Below are positions 26,721 through 35,065 of a stretch of DNA of 64,000 bases, in pieces. Source of the stretch: OLB6 sp964493635 (GTDB lineage: Bacteria > Bacteroidota > Ignavibacteria > Kapaibacteriales > Kapaibacteriaceae); NCBI GenBank assembly GCA_964493635.1, contig CAZBOW010000005.1, forward strand, positions 1 through 64,000. Direction: 5' to 3'. Position 1 is the stretch's first letter, and every line of letters begins with the position of its first letter. A model generated the notes under the pieces. It had not been told where the DNA came from, ran no database searches, and was given only the letters and a program-made list of their open reading frames with translations. The translations under genes were made by a program, and so were the position numbers.

Positions 26721-27738
26721 GTTCCTGATGTTGCTTGACGATCAGCTCGCCAATGAGACCTATAGAAATCAGTTGAACCCCCACGATGATCATGGCAACG
26801 CCAAACAGGGCGAGGGGTCGGTTACTGAGGCTGGTTCGGCCAAGAAACCACTCTACCGCCAGCCATGCATCGGTAATGAAACCAACTAAGGCGAAAAGTG
26901 TACCTACGGCTCCGAAGAAGTGTAGCGGCCGCTTCACATACCGCGTGGTGAACATCACGGTGAGAAGATCGAGAAAGCCCTTCAAGAAGCGACTCATGCC
27001 AAACTTCGACACGCCAAATTTACGCTCGTGGTGCTGAACCGGAATCTCCGTGACCTTGAAACCCTCCCAGTAGGCCAATGCCGGTATGTACCGGTGCATT
27101 TCTCCATACACCTGTACCGTTTTGACCACGTCCCGCCGATAGGCTTTCAAGCCGCAGTTAAAGTCGTGGAGTTTGATCCCGCTCATCATCGAGGTTACAA
27201 CATTGAACAGCTTCGATGGCACCGTCTTGTGCCACGGATCATGACGCTTGCGTTTCCATCCGGAGACGAGGTCGTACCCCTCTTCTAACTTCGTGATCAG
27301 TGCAGGAATCTCTTGGGGGTCGTCCTGAAGGTCGGCATCCATGGTGATCACCACGTCGCCTTCTACCTGAGCAAAACCTACGCCAAGCGCTGCCGACTTC
27401 CCGTAATTGCGTCGGAAACGCACAGCCTTGAACCGCGGGTTTCTTCCGTGGATAGCCTCAATCTCGCGATATGACCCATCCGTTGAACCATCGTCGATGA
27501 ACAGGACGTCCCATTTATTCGGTGCATACCGTTGCAGAACATCTTCGAGCTGTCGTGCCAGTTCTGGGAGCGACTCCTCCTCATTCAGCAGCGGCACAAC
27601 CACGCTGATGGATCCTTGGGAGCGTGGTGAGCGAGGAGCGTGTCCTTGGTCTCGTCGGCGATCACGATCGTGCGGCGGACGCCGGCGACGATGCGAGCGT
27701 TGTTTGGATGCTTGAGGGGTTGTTGGTTGTTCACTCAT
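26686..27738 (-). CDS. Polyprenyl-phosphate sugar transferase, DPM1/GtrB-like (GT2)
   Basis: This 350-residue family 2 glycosyltransferase probably transfers a hexose from a nucleotide sugar to undecaprenyl phosphate. It shows SVVVPLLNEEESLPELARQL, VLFIDDGSTDGS, the DxD metal motif in VITMDADLQDDP, and RFRRNYGKSAALGVGF. Two C-terminal membrane helices (about 255-280 and 300-325) match GtrB. Residues 8-43 are unusually arginine-rich (HRRRRPPHDRDRRRDQ), a basic extension that may bind lipid head groups. The ATG at 27738 is preferred over a GTG at 27747. Confidence 0.88.
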   Translation of the reverse strand: MSEQPTTPQASKQRSHRRRRPPHDRDRRRDQGHAPRSPRSQGSISVVVPLLNEEESLPELARQLEDVLQRYAPNKWDVLFIDDGSTDGSYREIEAIHGRNPRFKAVRFRRNYGKSAALGVGFAQVEGDVVITMDADLQDDPQEIPALITKLEEGYDLVSGWKRKRHDPWHKTVPSKLFNVVTSMMSGIKLHDFNCGLKAYRRDVVKTVQVYGEMHRYIPALAYWEGFKVTEIPVQHHERKFGVSKFGMSRFLKGFLDLLTVMFTTRYVKRPLHFFGAVGTLFALVGFITDAWLAVEWFLGRTSLSNRPLALFGVAMIIVGVQLISIGLIGELIVKQHQEHERYSIQERLQ

Positions 27739-27756
27739 GCAGTACACGTGGTACGG

Positions 27757-28551
27757 TTACAAACGGATCAATGGAACCGACTGCACACCTGTGGGGGTAA
27801 CAATGCTGATGCGATAGATCCCTGCAGGCACGTCGTGTAGTTGAAGTTCCACGGCTTGTGCTGTTGTGAATTCGCGGTGAACTACACGTCCAGTAGGATC
27901 AACGATGCAAATTTCGGCACTTCCGCCCGATAACTCGCTCAGGGAAACCAGATCAGTCGCAGGATTTGGATACACTATTGGTGTAGCCATCGGGCTCGCC
28001 ATCGGAGTTTCGGCAACACTTACGGCGGAGCCTGACACCCACATGAGGACCTTGAATCGGTCGATAGCAGGATTGTTTGTGACCAGGGATGATCCTGGGA
28101 CAAGCTTCTGGGAGAGAATATTGTCGGGGAAGGTGGTGAATCCATCTACGATATACGCCGAGTCCACACCAGCTGGTAGTACGTTATCCCATGCGATCGT
28201 GAGAGTTCCACCGCTCCAATTTACACGTAGGTCGTACTCGATCAACGTGGGAACGTCTTCTTCGTAGCCGCGTACATCTGTTGGACTCAACCAGATCGGC
28301 GGCATTGTAGGAGCAACGGTCCACACATAGAAGACGTCGCCTGGCAGGGGGAGATCGGGAATCTCGACCTCATTGAACTGCGAGTCGACAGAGTCGGTGG
28401 CTGCCGGATCCGCTGCGCACAGAAACGTAAAGCTTTGCGAAGAGGCCAATGTGAGTGTGGCCTTTAGCGGAAGTTGGATGCGTTGCGCTACGACGCTTGG
28501 CGTGCTCAGTACCGCCACCCATAGGCAACACGTCACCAGCGAGTATCTCAT
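27757..28551 (-). CDS. Small secreted T9SS cargo protein
   Basis: This 264-residue protein has a signal peptide ending PSVVA with Gln at +1, a compact central domain of about 150 residues with no family I recognise, and then a repeat-like linker (ETPMASPMATP). The C-terminal sorting domain is VYPNPATDLVSLSELSGGSA, then VDPTGRVVHRE and VPAGIYRISIVTP, a standard Por/T9SS type A signal. It is likely secreted and surface-attached. The gene follows a strong terminator, so it has its own promoter or relies on read-through. Confidence 0.75.
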   Translation of the reverse strand: MRYSLVTCCLWVAVLSTPSVVAQRIQLPLKATLTLASSQSFTFLCAADPAATDSVDSQFNEVEIPDLPLPGDVFYVWTVAPTMPPIWLSPTDVRGYEEDVPTLIEYDLRVNWSGGTLTIAWDNVLPAGVDSAYIVDGFTTFPDNILSQKLVPGSSLVTNNPAIDRFKVLMWVSGSAVSVAETPMASPMATPIVYPNPATDLVSLSELSGGSAEICIVDPTGRVVHREFTTAQAVELQLHDVPAGIYRISIVTPTGVQSVPLIRL

Positions 28552-28580
28552 AGCGAGGCTCAGGAGTGTATCACTTGGTG

Positions 28581-28613
28581 AAAAAAAAGGGCAGCAGTGA
28601 TCCTGCTGCCCTT
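28581..28613 (-). terminator. Rho-independent terminator after the giant surface-protein cluster
   Basis: On the minus strand a perfect 11-bp stem AAGGGCAGCAG/CTGCTGCCCTT with a 5-nt loop is followed by a run of eight T. It lies 23 nt after the stop of the 28636-31740 gene. Confidence 0.92.
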
Positions 28614-28635
28614 CGAATATGCAAACCGTGCGTGA

Positions 28636-31600
28636 TTAGCGTACGATTGTTACAGGTCCCGTTACAACGTTGTTGTTGTTCGTTACCTTCACGATGTAGC
28701 GGCCAGCTGGGTATTGAGCAGCGTTCAGATCGAAGCTGTATACACCAGCGTTCTTCGACTCATCAACAAGGGTTGCGATACGCTCGCCAACCACGTTGAA
28801 GAGTTCAACAACCACGCGGCCCGTTGCTGGGACCGTTACGTTTACCATACCTTCTGCAGCAGCAGGGTTTGGTGTAACGTTTACGGCCAGAGCACCAAGG
28901 TTCGTGTCCTCGCCCAGCAGGCGGATCGCAGAAGCGTTTGGTACAACAATCGTGTTGTTTGTACCAGCGCCTACCGTACCGAACACTTCGCCGGTGATCG
29001 CGTTTACTACCGTGTAGTTCCGATCAGCGTTGTTCATCGTTACCGTTACTGGGAACGTTGCTCCCTGCAGACGGATCATTGGGTTAACAGCATCCTCTAC
29101 ATAGGAGTGGTTGCTGAAACGTACGTCAAACATGTTGCTTGGTGGTACTGGTGGGAGTTGGAACATGTCCATCAGCTCTACCGTGCCATTTTCAGCAACG
29201 TACAGGTCGTTGGTGCGATTTGCAGCATCTGCAATCGTAACAACCGTAGCGTTCGAGCGAACCGACTCACGAGCAGCGCCAAAGTTGATACCAGCCTTGG
29301 TGCGACCGTTCGTCATACGCAGGTATGCCTGACCCGAAATCTTAACCCAGTAACCGAGACCTGGTTGGATCTCCGATACGGCTTGGTAGCCGCGATCGGT
29401 TACGTAGCGATAGATGTCGGCCGTGATCTCTGGGAACGCACCCGATCCGTAAGGAACAAGCGTTACGTTCTCAATCGATGTTGGCGTGCTGAGCGAACCG
29501 ATCGTGTTCCATCCTTCGTACATGCGTACTGGGAAGGTTTGCTCGTCGATGCGCGTTACACGAGCACCAGCGATGCGGGTGTCGACTTCCTCCGAGTACT
29601 TCACGAAGTAGCCTACACCAACCTGCAGATCAGGATCGTTGGTTTGGTAGCTGTTCTGTGCAAAACGGATTGGGATGTTCAGCGAGTTCTTGAATACCGA
29701 CTTCCAGTTCGTCGAAGCTGGGTTAACAGGCATCGACAACAGGTTCCAGCCCTTGTTGATCACTGGGAACTGGGCAACCTTTGGAAGCGTGTACTCGATA
29801 ACGAATGCGTCGATGTCGGCGTCCGTGATCGTGTAGGAGTAACGCGAGCCACCGATGTTGGTAGCATTGCGCATGTTCACGTTGAACAGCGATCCACCTG
29901 CAGTGTCGCGCAGGAAGAGCTCCGAAGCAGGGGAGAAGTCGCTCGTGTTCCATGTGATCACGATTGGGTAGTCCTCAGCAGCGGGAGTCTTCACACGGCA
30001 GTAGTACAGCAGCGTGGTGTCGGCGTAGATGTCACGGATATCGCGGGACTCGTTACGAGCACGTGTGCTGGTTGGGGTCCAGAGATCTCCCAGACCATTT
30101 GCATAGATCGTTGCGCCGTTCTCGTTACGTGGGAACCAACGTGCGCTGAAGCCCGACTGTGCTGTTGTGTAGACGGTCTCACCGAACAGCGTATCAACTT
30201 CGTTGGTGGCACGGTGGCCAACACCGAAGACGATGTTTGTGCTTTGGACCGGCTGAGCCGAGTTGCGGATGTTCAACAGGATACCAGCACCGCGACGGCC
30301 ATCTGGATCTTCTTCCCAGTTTCCAGCTTCGTCAAAGACGTTTGGCTCGAATGGATTGCGGAAGTAGATGAAGGTCACCTTGATACGAACTGGCTGGTGA
30401 GCCAGTGTGCTGGACTTGAACGTCAGGTATCCAACGTGGATACCAGCGATCTCGTTACCCGATCCTTGATCAAGTTCGTTTGGATCGCAGATGATCCGCA
30501 TGTTCAGGTCGCGCATACCGACAGTGTTCGAACCGTCAGGTGTAACGCCAAGCGTGGTACCAAGGATACCCTTATCCAGCATCGCTACGTAGCCTTCGCG
30601 TACTGGCTGTGGGAACGGATTGATCTCGCCGTTACCGCCCTTGAGGAACGATTTGAACTTCAGCCAGCGCGAGTCCGATTGAACGGTAATGTCCGTTGCG
30701 CGGGAACCGGTTACGGCATTGATGACGTCGATGTCGCGTGTGCCCATTCCGTTTACGTTGTCGTCGTAGTTCGAACCAACGTCGATGGTGATTGGGTTTA
30801 CAACGAACCACTCTGTTCCGTTCGAACCTTGTACCGAGTCTACTTCACGGAAGCGAGGGTCGGCAACGTTCGTGAAGGACAGTTGTGGGATAAGGTCAGT
30901 CACTTCAACCCACAGCATGCCTGGCTTCGATGGACGAAGAGGATCGCGGATTTCTTCCAGCAGTGTTTGCTGGTTGATGTAGAAGTTGTCGACGCCACCC
31001 AGGCCGGTGAAGATCGATGGAATTGGATCATCTGGGAAGGCACGCTCGAATCCCATCTGGAAGTCGTTGTAGTACAGCGTGTCGTTGGTGATGATCAGTG
31101 GAGTACGACCGCTCACTGGGAAGCGAACTGGGTCGGCCACAACTTTGAAGCGCAGATATACGAGCTCAACGAACGGACGCTGATCACATGGCGAGTTGAT
31201 ATCGCCGGTTTGTGGCAGTGCCTTCGACGAGATTCCCGTAATCATTACGCGCTTGCCGCGGCGACGGTTTTCACGGTCGGCGCCAATGATGTTTTGGAAC
31301 GTCGTATCGCGATCTACGTCTGTGCTGAATTCGAAGTCGTCAGCAAGACAGCCGATCGGCATGTTCTGTGTTCCACGACGTGGACCATTCTTCTCTACGC
31401 CGATAAACTCAAGGGCCGTGCTATCGAACTGCACCTTGAATTTGAAGCTGTAGATCGGGAATGCTTCGAACGTTGATGTGGTGCGCCAGCAGTTCTTGAT
31501 GAACACTGGCACGAGCATCGTACGCTCGGAGTTAACGGTCTGACGCTGTGGCACCCAAATGCGCCCGTCAGGATAATATGAGGCATTCCAGCCTGATTGC

Positions 31601-31740
31601 GAACCAGTCAGTGACAGGGTAGGCAGTTCGGGACGGTTTTGAGCAACCGTCTCTTGCGTGCTTACACCGATCAGCGCTGCGAGAAGGAGAACCATTCCTA
31701 GAATGGCGCTTCCTCCCTTGAGTGCGAATCGACGATTCAT
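28636..31740 (-). CDS. Large T9SS-secreted surface protein (1,034 aa), strongly codon-biased
   Basis: The signal peptide ends ETVA with Gln at +1. The N-terminal third holds cohesin-like strand patterns ('TSTFEAFPIYSFKFKVQFDS', 'VELVYLRFKVVADPVRFP'). The middle has repeated 'WNLLSMPVNP' and 'GWNTIGSL' segments, as in proteins with 'rarely moving to surface' stretches. The last ~90 residues are a T9SS sorting domain (VNVTPNPAAAEGMVNVTVPA, VVGERIATLVDE, YPAGRYIVKV). A clear GGAG precedes the ATG. For about 920 consecutive codons it uses no TTA, CTA or TCA, suggesting very high expression. Its function is not known; an abundant cell-surface or matrix protein is a reasonable guess. Confidence 0.78.
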   Translation of the reverse strand: MNRRFALKGGSAILGMVLLLAALIGVSTQETVAQNRPELPTLSLTGSQSGWNASYYPDGRIWVPQRQTVNSERTMLVPVFIKNCWRTTSTFEAFPIYSFKFKVQFDSTALEFIGVEKNGPRRGTQNMPIGCLADDFEFSTDVDRDTTFQNIIGADRENRRRGKRVMITGISSKALPQTGDINSPCDQRPFVELVYLRFKVVADPVRFPVSGRTPLIITNDTLYYNDFQMGFERAFPDDPIPSIFTGLGGVDNFYINQQTLLEEIRDPLRPSKPGMLWVEVTDLIPQLSFTNVADPRFREVDSVQGSNGTEWFVVNPITIDVGSNYDDNVNGMGTRDIDVINAVTGSRATDITVQSDSRWLKFKSFLKGGNGEINPFPQPVREGYVAMLDKGILGTTLGVTPDGSNTVGMRDLNMRIICDPNELDQGSGNEIAGIHVGYLTFKSSTLAHQPVRIKVTFIYFRNPFEPNVFDEAGNWEEDPDGRRGAGILLNIRNSAQPVQSTNIVFGVGHRATNEVDTLFGETVYTTAQSGFSARWFPRNENGATIYANGLGDLWTPTSTRARNESRDIRDIYADTTLLYYCRVKTPAAEDYPIVITWNTSDFSPASELFLRDTAGGSLFNVNMRNATNIGGSRYSYTITDADIDAFVIEYTLPKVAQFPVINKGWNLLSMPVNPASTNWKSVFKNSLNIPIRFAQNSYQTNDPDLQVGVGYFVKYSEEVDTRIAGARVTRIDEQTFPVRMYEGWNTIGSLSTPTSIENVTLVPYGSGAFPEITADIYRYVTDRGYQAVSEIQPGLGYWVKISGQAYLRMTNGRTKAGINFGAARESVRSNATVVTIADAANRTNDLYVAENGTVELMDMFQLPPVPPSNMFDVRFSNHSYVEDAVNPMIRLQGATFPVTVTMNNADRNYTVVNAITGEVFGTVGAGTNNTIVVPNASAIRLLGEDTNLGALAVNVTPNPAAAEGMVNVTVPATGRVVVELFNVVGERIATLVDESKNAGVYSFDLNAAQYPAGRYIVKVTNNNNVVTGPVTIVR

Positions 31741-31772
31741 ACCAACTCCTCTGATGAGATGATCATGTGATT

Positions 31773-32942
31773 TTACTTAGTGATTTTCTTCGTTACGCTA
31801 ATCTGAGGTCCTCGTGCATGAATGATGTACATGCCGGTGGACCAGGACTGCAAGGGGAGTTTCGTGTGCTCGTAAGGGGCTAGTGTACGCGTGTACACCT
31901 CGATGCCCATTACCGTGCTCACTGAAACTTCCAGTGGTTGCCCATGAAGACTCTGGATGATGAGTTCGTTGTTATCAACGAAACTGCTCATTACAGCTCC
32001 TTCGTGGAGAACCGTGTTGGTTTCGTGTTGTGATGAAACGGTTGTTGGTAACCCAACTCCGACAATCACAATGCTGTCTGTTTTTCCTGGTTTAACACAA
32101 CCACATGAGTCATCAAGTGCGGTTGAGACGTGAATCACTGATTCCAACGAGTCGATCATAACGCGTCGAACGTTGACGCTGTAGTTGTATATGGAATCGC
32201 CTTCTACCGTTCGTTCGATTTCCGCGGACAATCTCTCGTCATCGATTCTGATACTCGTTGCTCCTGTAGCTTCAACGGTGTCGATGCGTAACGGACTTAA
32301 AGACGGTAGTTGTATCAACTCACGTACTCGGGATCCACGTAGACGATGCTGTGTTGTTACAATCTGCATCGATGCGATACTATCAGTGTGCATATCTACC
32401 GTATCAAGTTCAGATGTTGGTCCCTGTGTTTGATCCAGCCGCGCAACCACTATTGAACGTATTGTGTCGCTTGTGGCTATGGTCACGGATTTTTTGAATT
32501 CCGGGTTGAAGTCATGCGGCCAGGGGAAGACAAATGATGCTTCCTCGCCACACAAACCGAGCCACGTACCTGCTACAGCGAACAGCGGTAGATCTCCATT
32601 TACATTCCTAGTGATCGTGAATGCCCCTACCCGCAGTTCTCCTGGTATTGAGAAATTGAACGAGGGACTAAGATCACCAAAGCGCATTTGATCCGAGAGT
32701 GTCCCAACGATGAGACCATCGGTGGGCCGTACAACGCTTGTGTCGTAACCAAGTGTAATGTCAAAGGACTGTAGACTGTCTTGCTCTCGAATCTGACCCA
32801 TGTAGGCCGCGATTAGAAAGCGTCTTTCCATACTGCAGACGTCGACATCCCGATACGAAATGATCCGAAGTGTATCTGCAGTGGCGGTTGTGCTGCTGGC
32901 TGTGGCAATCACAGCCAGCAGCATACCTACCAACATTCTCAT
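31773..32942 (-). CDS. T9SS cargo protein with cohesin-like N-terminal domain
   Basis: This 389-residue protein has a signal peptide ending TATA. Residues 30-150 have cohesin/dockerin-partner-like strands (SFDITLGYDTSVVRPTDGLI, then FSIPGELRVGAFTI). The end is a T9SS-type sorting domain lacking a perfect P-N-P start (LIIQSLHGQPLEVSVSTVMG, then WSTGMYIIHARGPQISVTKK). It lies between two heavily codon-biased genes with gaps of 32 and 15 nt but itself uses the avoided codons and looks less GC-rich. It may therefore be a less expressed or later-acquired member of the cluster. Confidence 0.65.
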   Translation of the reverse strand: MRMLVGMLLAVIATASSTTATADTLRIISYRDVDVCSMERRFLIAAYMGQIREQDSLQSFDITLGYDTSVVRPTDGLIVGTLSDQMRFGDLSPSFNFSIPGELRVGAFTITRNVNGDLPLFAVAGTWLGLCGEEASFVFPWPHDFNPEFKKSVTIATSDTIRSIVVARLDQTQGPTSELDTVDMHTDSIASMQIVTTQHRLRGSRVRELIQLPSLSPLRIDTVEATGATSIRIDDERLSAEIERTVEGDSIYNYSVNVRRVMIDSLESVIHVSTALDDSCGCVKPGKTDSIVIVGVGLPTTVSSQHETNTVLHEGAVMSSFVDNNELIIQSLHGQPLEVSVSTVMGIEVYTRTLAPYEHTKLPLQSWSTGMYIIHARGPQISVTKKITK

Positions 32943-32957
32943 AGAACGTGGAAGCTC

Positions 32958-34982
32958 TTATCGAGCAACCGTAACCTTTGTTGACGCCGAGAAGCCTTCA
33001 CCAACTACGCGTACGAAGTATGCACCTGGAGCAACTGGAAGACCAGCAGCGTTCGTGCCATTCCATACCGTATTCAGCAGACCGGCTTGTGCTTGATCCG
33101 CAAAGATTGTTTGAACTTCGTTTCCAAAGACGTCAAAGACTTTAACAGTTACCATCGACGACGTAGGAACGTTAACAGCTACCGATGCTTCGGTGGTCAT
33201 TGGGTTCGGGAAGCTGGTAACCGTAAAGGCTGCCTGCTCGAGACCCTTCAGACTGATCGAGCCACGGTCCTGTTCGTTGAAGCGAAGATTCGACATCTCG
33301 ATGGCATCCTGCTCCTTCACCGTAACGAAGGCGATTGGGTTGTTGGCCGCAAACGTTCCGTTGCCGATGAGCACTGCAGTGTGGTTCGAGAAATCAGCGC
33401 CTACCGTTGCATTGTCCATCGTTACTGGAGATACTCCAACGATCGATGCGTTCGACGAGAACCGAACTCCAAACGCGCCATTGTGAGCAGCGTTCACGTA
33501 GACAGGAATCTGCACGAGACCATTACCAATCGATGCTGGAGCACCGAAGAGGACATTGTCGGCAACAACATCGCTGCCAACTTTGCCGAAGTCAGGACCA
33601 GTGGTGTCGTTGTCATATACCCAAGGGAGGTATGGCAGACGACCCGACAGATACCGCATGATCAATGCTGCATCATATTCCGTGACTTCGTAGTAGATCT
33701 GATTCAGCGCCGATACGTCCGGAGCGCGACCACCAACACCGTACAGGCCTTGACCCTCGTTCAGCACTCGCAGTACCTGTGCACCAGTGAACTGATCAAC
33801 GTCGATTGTGCGACGCCAGATCACGATTTGGCCCGATACTGGATCCAGCGAGTCAGCCGTAAAGTCACGGTTGAGACGCGTGTAGTAGAAACGACCTGAG
33901 TGGTTTACGTCACCTTGGTAGGCTGGACGCTTCCATACCGAGTCGAGCTTTACACCGGTAACGATCGAACGAAGAATCGTGCGAGCATCGTTTGTGGTTA
34001 CACGACGATTCTGCGTCATATTCTCGTGGCGCTCGCCCTTACCGCCCGACAGGTCAACGTCACCGAAGCCCCAGTTATCGAAGGTAAAGTACAGAATGGC
34101 ACCAAAGCGAATAACGGCATCGCTACGACCATCCGATGGCTGCCAACGGGTGGTAGAGTCGGTACGACGGTTAGCGTCAGCAGCAGGTGCCCACAGCAGA
34201 CCGTTCCAGAAGTCGCTGATGAAGCCAGGGAAACCGGAATTTCCTTTGATACCTACCGTTGCGCCGCGCGTGACTACAACGTTGTTCGATGTGTTAGGAT
34301 TGCCACCAACTTGTCCATAGGCAAACTCAATGTCGCCTTGCCAGTTTGAATCAGCATTGCTGAAGTACAAACGAGCTTGGAAGTTGCCAACAGAAGAGTT
34401 TACAGAGGCATCGTTGATGTTCAGGTTACGCCATTGAACGATCAGACATGGGCGCGTCGAGTCGATTACCTCGCAATTTTCATCGCGGTCGTAATCCAGA
34501 GCCCAAGAGATTTCACTTGGCATGTATCCGTTGTTTACATCTGCACCTGGGGTGCGGTAGTAGTGATCACCCCAGAACGGAGCGATAACGTTGTCGGGAT
34601 ACGATGCTGAGTTGGTAAACAAGCCGGCCGACTCCTTCGCAGGAACAAGCTTTGTTCCGTCGAAGGTGAGGAATCCGTTCACGCTTACAAATACGTTGTT
34701 GTATTGGACGCCAGCGTAGCTGAAGCGCAGTCCGCCAGGGAAGTTGATCCGCGAGTAGCCGTCGTCGCGGTTCACAATACCGGTTGGAGGAAGCGTGAAG
34801 CTCGTAGCAGGGATAATGTTCTTCGTGATGCCGCCGCAATCGTTCAGGTCGCGGTATGGCTTTCCGGTTACTAGTACAGGCTGGCGAAACTGATTGAAGA
34901 TCTGCTGCGCCACACCCTCTACTGTGCCGAACACGAAAGAACAGAAAAGCACTGCACCAGCAATGACTATCTGTTTTTTCAT
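32958..34982 (-). CDS. T9SS surface protein with nidogen-, dockerin- and cohesin-like regions
   Basis: The 674-residue protein starts at 34982 with GGAG 6 nt upstream (MKKQIVIAGAV) and has Gln at +1 after EGVA. About residues 55-230 resemble a nidogen-like (NIDO) domain (FVSVNGFLTFDG, YPDNVIAPFWGDHYYR). Residues 310-430 contain dockerin type I-like calcium loops (GDVDLSGGKGE, TNDARTILRSIVTGV, GDVNHSGRFYYTR). Residues 480-570 are cohesin-like. A T9SS domain closes it (SFPNPMTTEASVAVNVPT, PGAYFVRVVGEGFSAS). Dockerin plus cohesin in one protein suggests self-assembly at the surface, which is inference. Codon bias is extreme. Confidence 0.72.
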   Translation of the reverse strand: MKKQIVIAGAVLFCSFVFGTVEGVAQQIFNQFRQPVLVTGKPYRDLNDCGGITKNIIPATSFTLPPTGIVNRDDGYSRINFPGGLRFSYAGVQYNNVFVSVNGFLTFDGTKLVPAKESAGLFTNSASYPDNVIAPFWGDHYYRTPGADVNNGYMPSEISWALDYDRDENCEVIDSTRPCLIVQWRNLNINDASVNSSVGNFQARLYFSNADSNWQGDIEFAYGQVGGNPNTSNNVVVTRGATVGIKGNSGFPGFISDFWNGLLWAPAADANRRTDSTTRWQPSDGRSDAVIRFGAILYFTFDNWGFGDVDLSGGKGERHENMTQNRRVTTNDARTILRSIVTGVKLDSVWKRPAYQGDVNHSGRFYYTRLNRDFTADSLDPVSGQIVIWRRTIDVDQFTGAQVLRVLNEGQGLYGVGGRAPDVSALNQIYYEVTEYDAALIMRYLSGRLPYLPWVYDNDTTGPDFGKVGSDVVADNVLFGAPASIGNGLVQIPVYVNAAHNGAFGVRFSSNASIVGVSPVTMDNATVGADFSNHTAVLIGNGTFAANNPIAFVTVKEQDAIEMSNLRFNEQDRGSISLKGLEQAAFTVTSFPNPMTTEASVAVNVPTSSMVTVKVFDVFGNEVQTIFADQAQAGLLNTVWNGTNAAGLPVAPGAYFVRVVGEGFSASTKVTVAR

Positions 34983-35028
34983 ACGTACTCCGTTATTACT
35001 AATTCTCATTTTGTTCGATTGAGGGAAT

Positions 35029-35050
35029 GGGGCCGGCCGAGACCGGCCCC
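35029..35050 (-). terminator. GC-rich stem-loop between two surface-protein genes
   Basis: GGGGCCGG (35029-35036) pairs perfectly with CCGGCCCC (35043-35050) across a 6-nt loop, 15 nt after the stop of the giant gene. No T-run follows on the minus strand, so it may attenuate, stabilise mRNA 3' ends or mark processing rather than fully terminate. Confidence 0.55.
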
Positions 35051-35065
35051 GATTGTCATGCGCGC

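Noticed and set aside
28714..31476. 920-codon open frame on the plus strand
   Set aside because: It is exactly in register with the minus-strand T9SS gene and follows from that gene's avoidance of TTA, CTA and TCA. The translation has no domain, signal peptide or normal composition.
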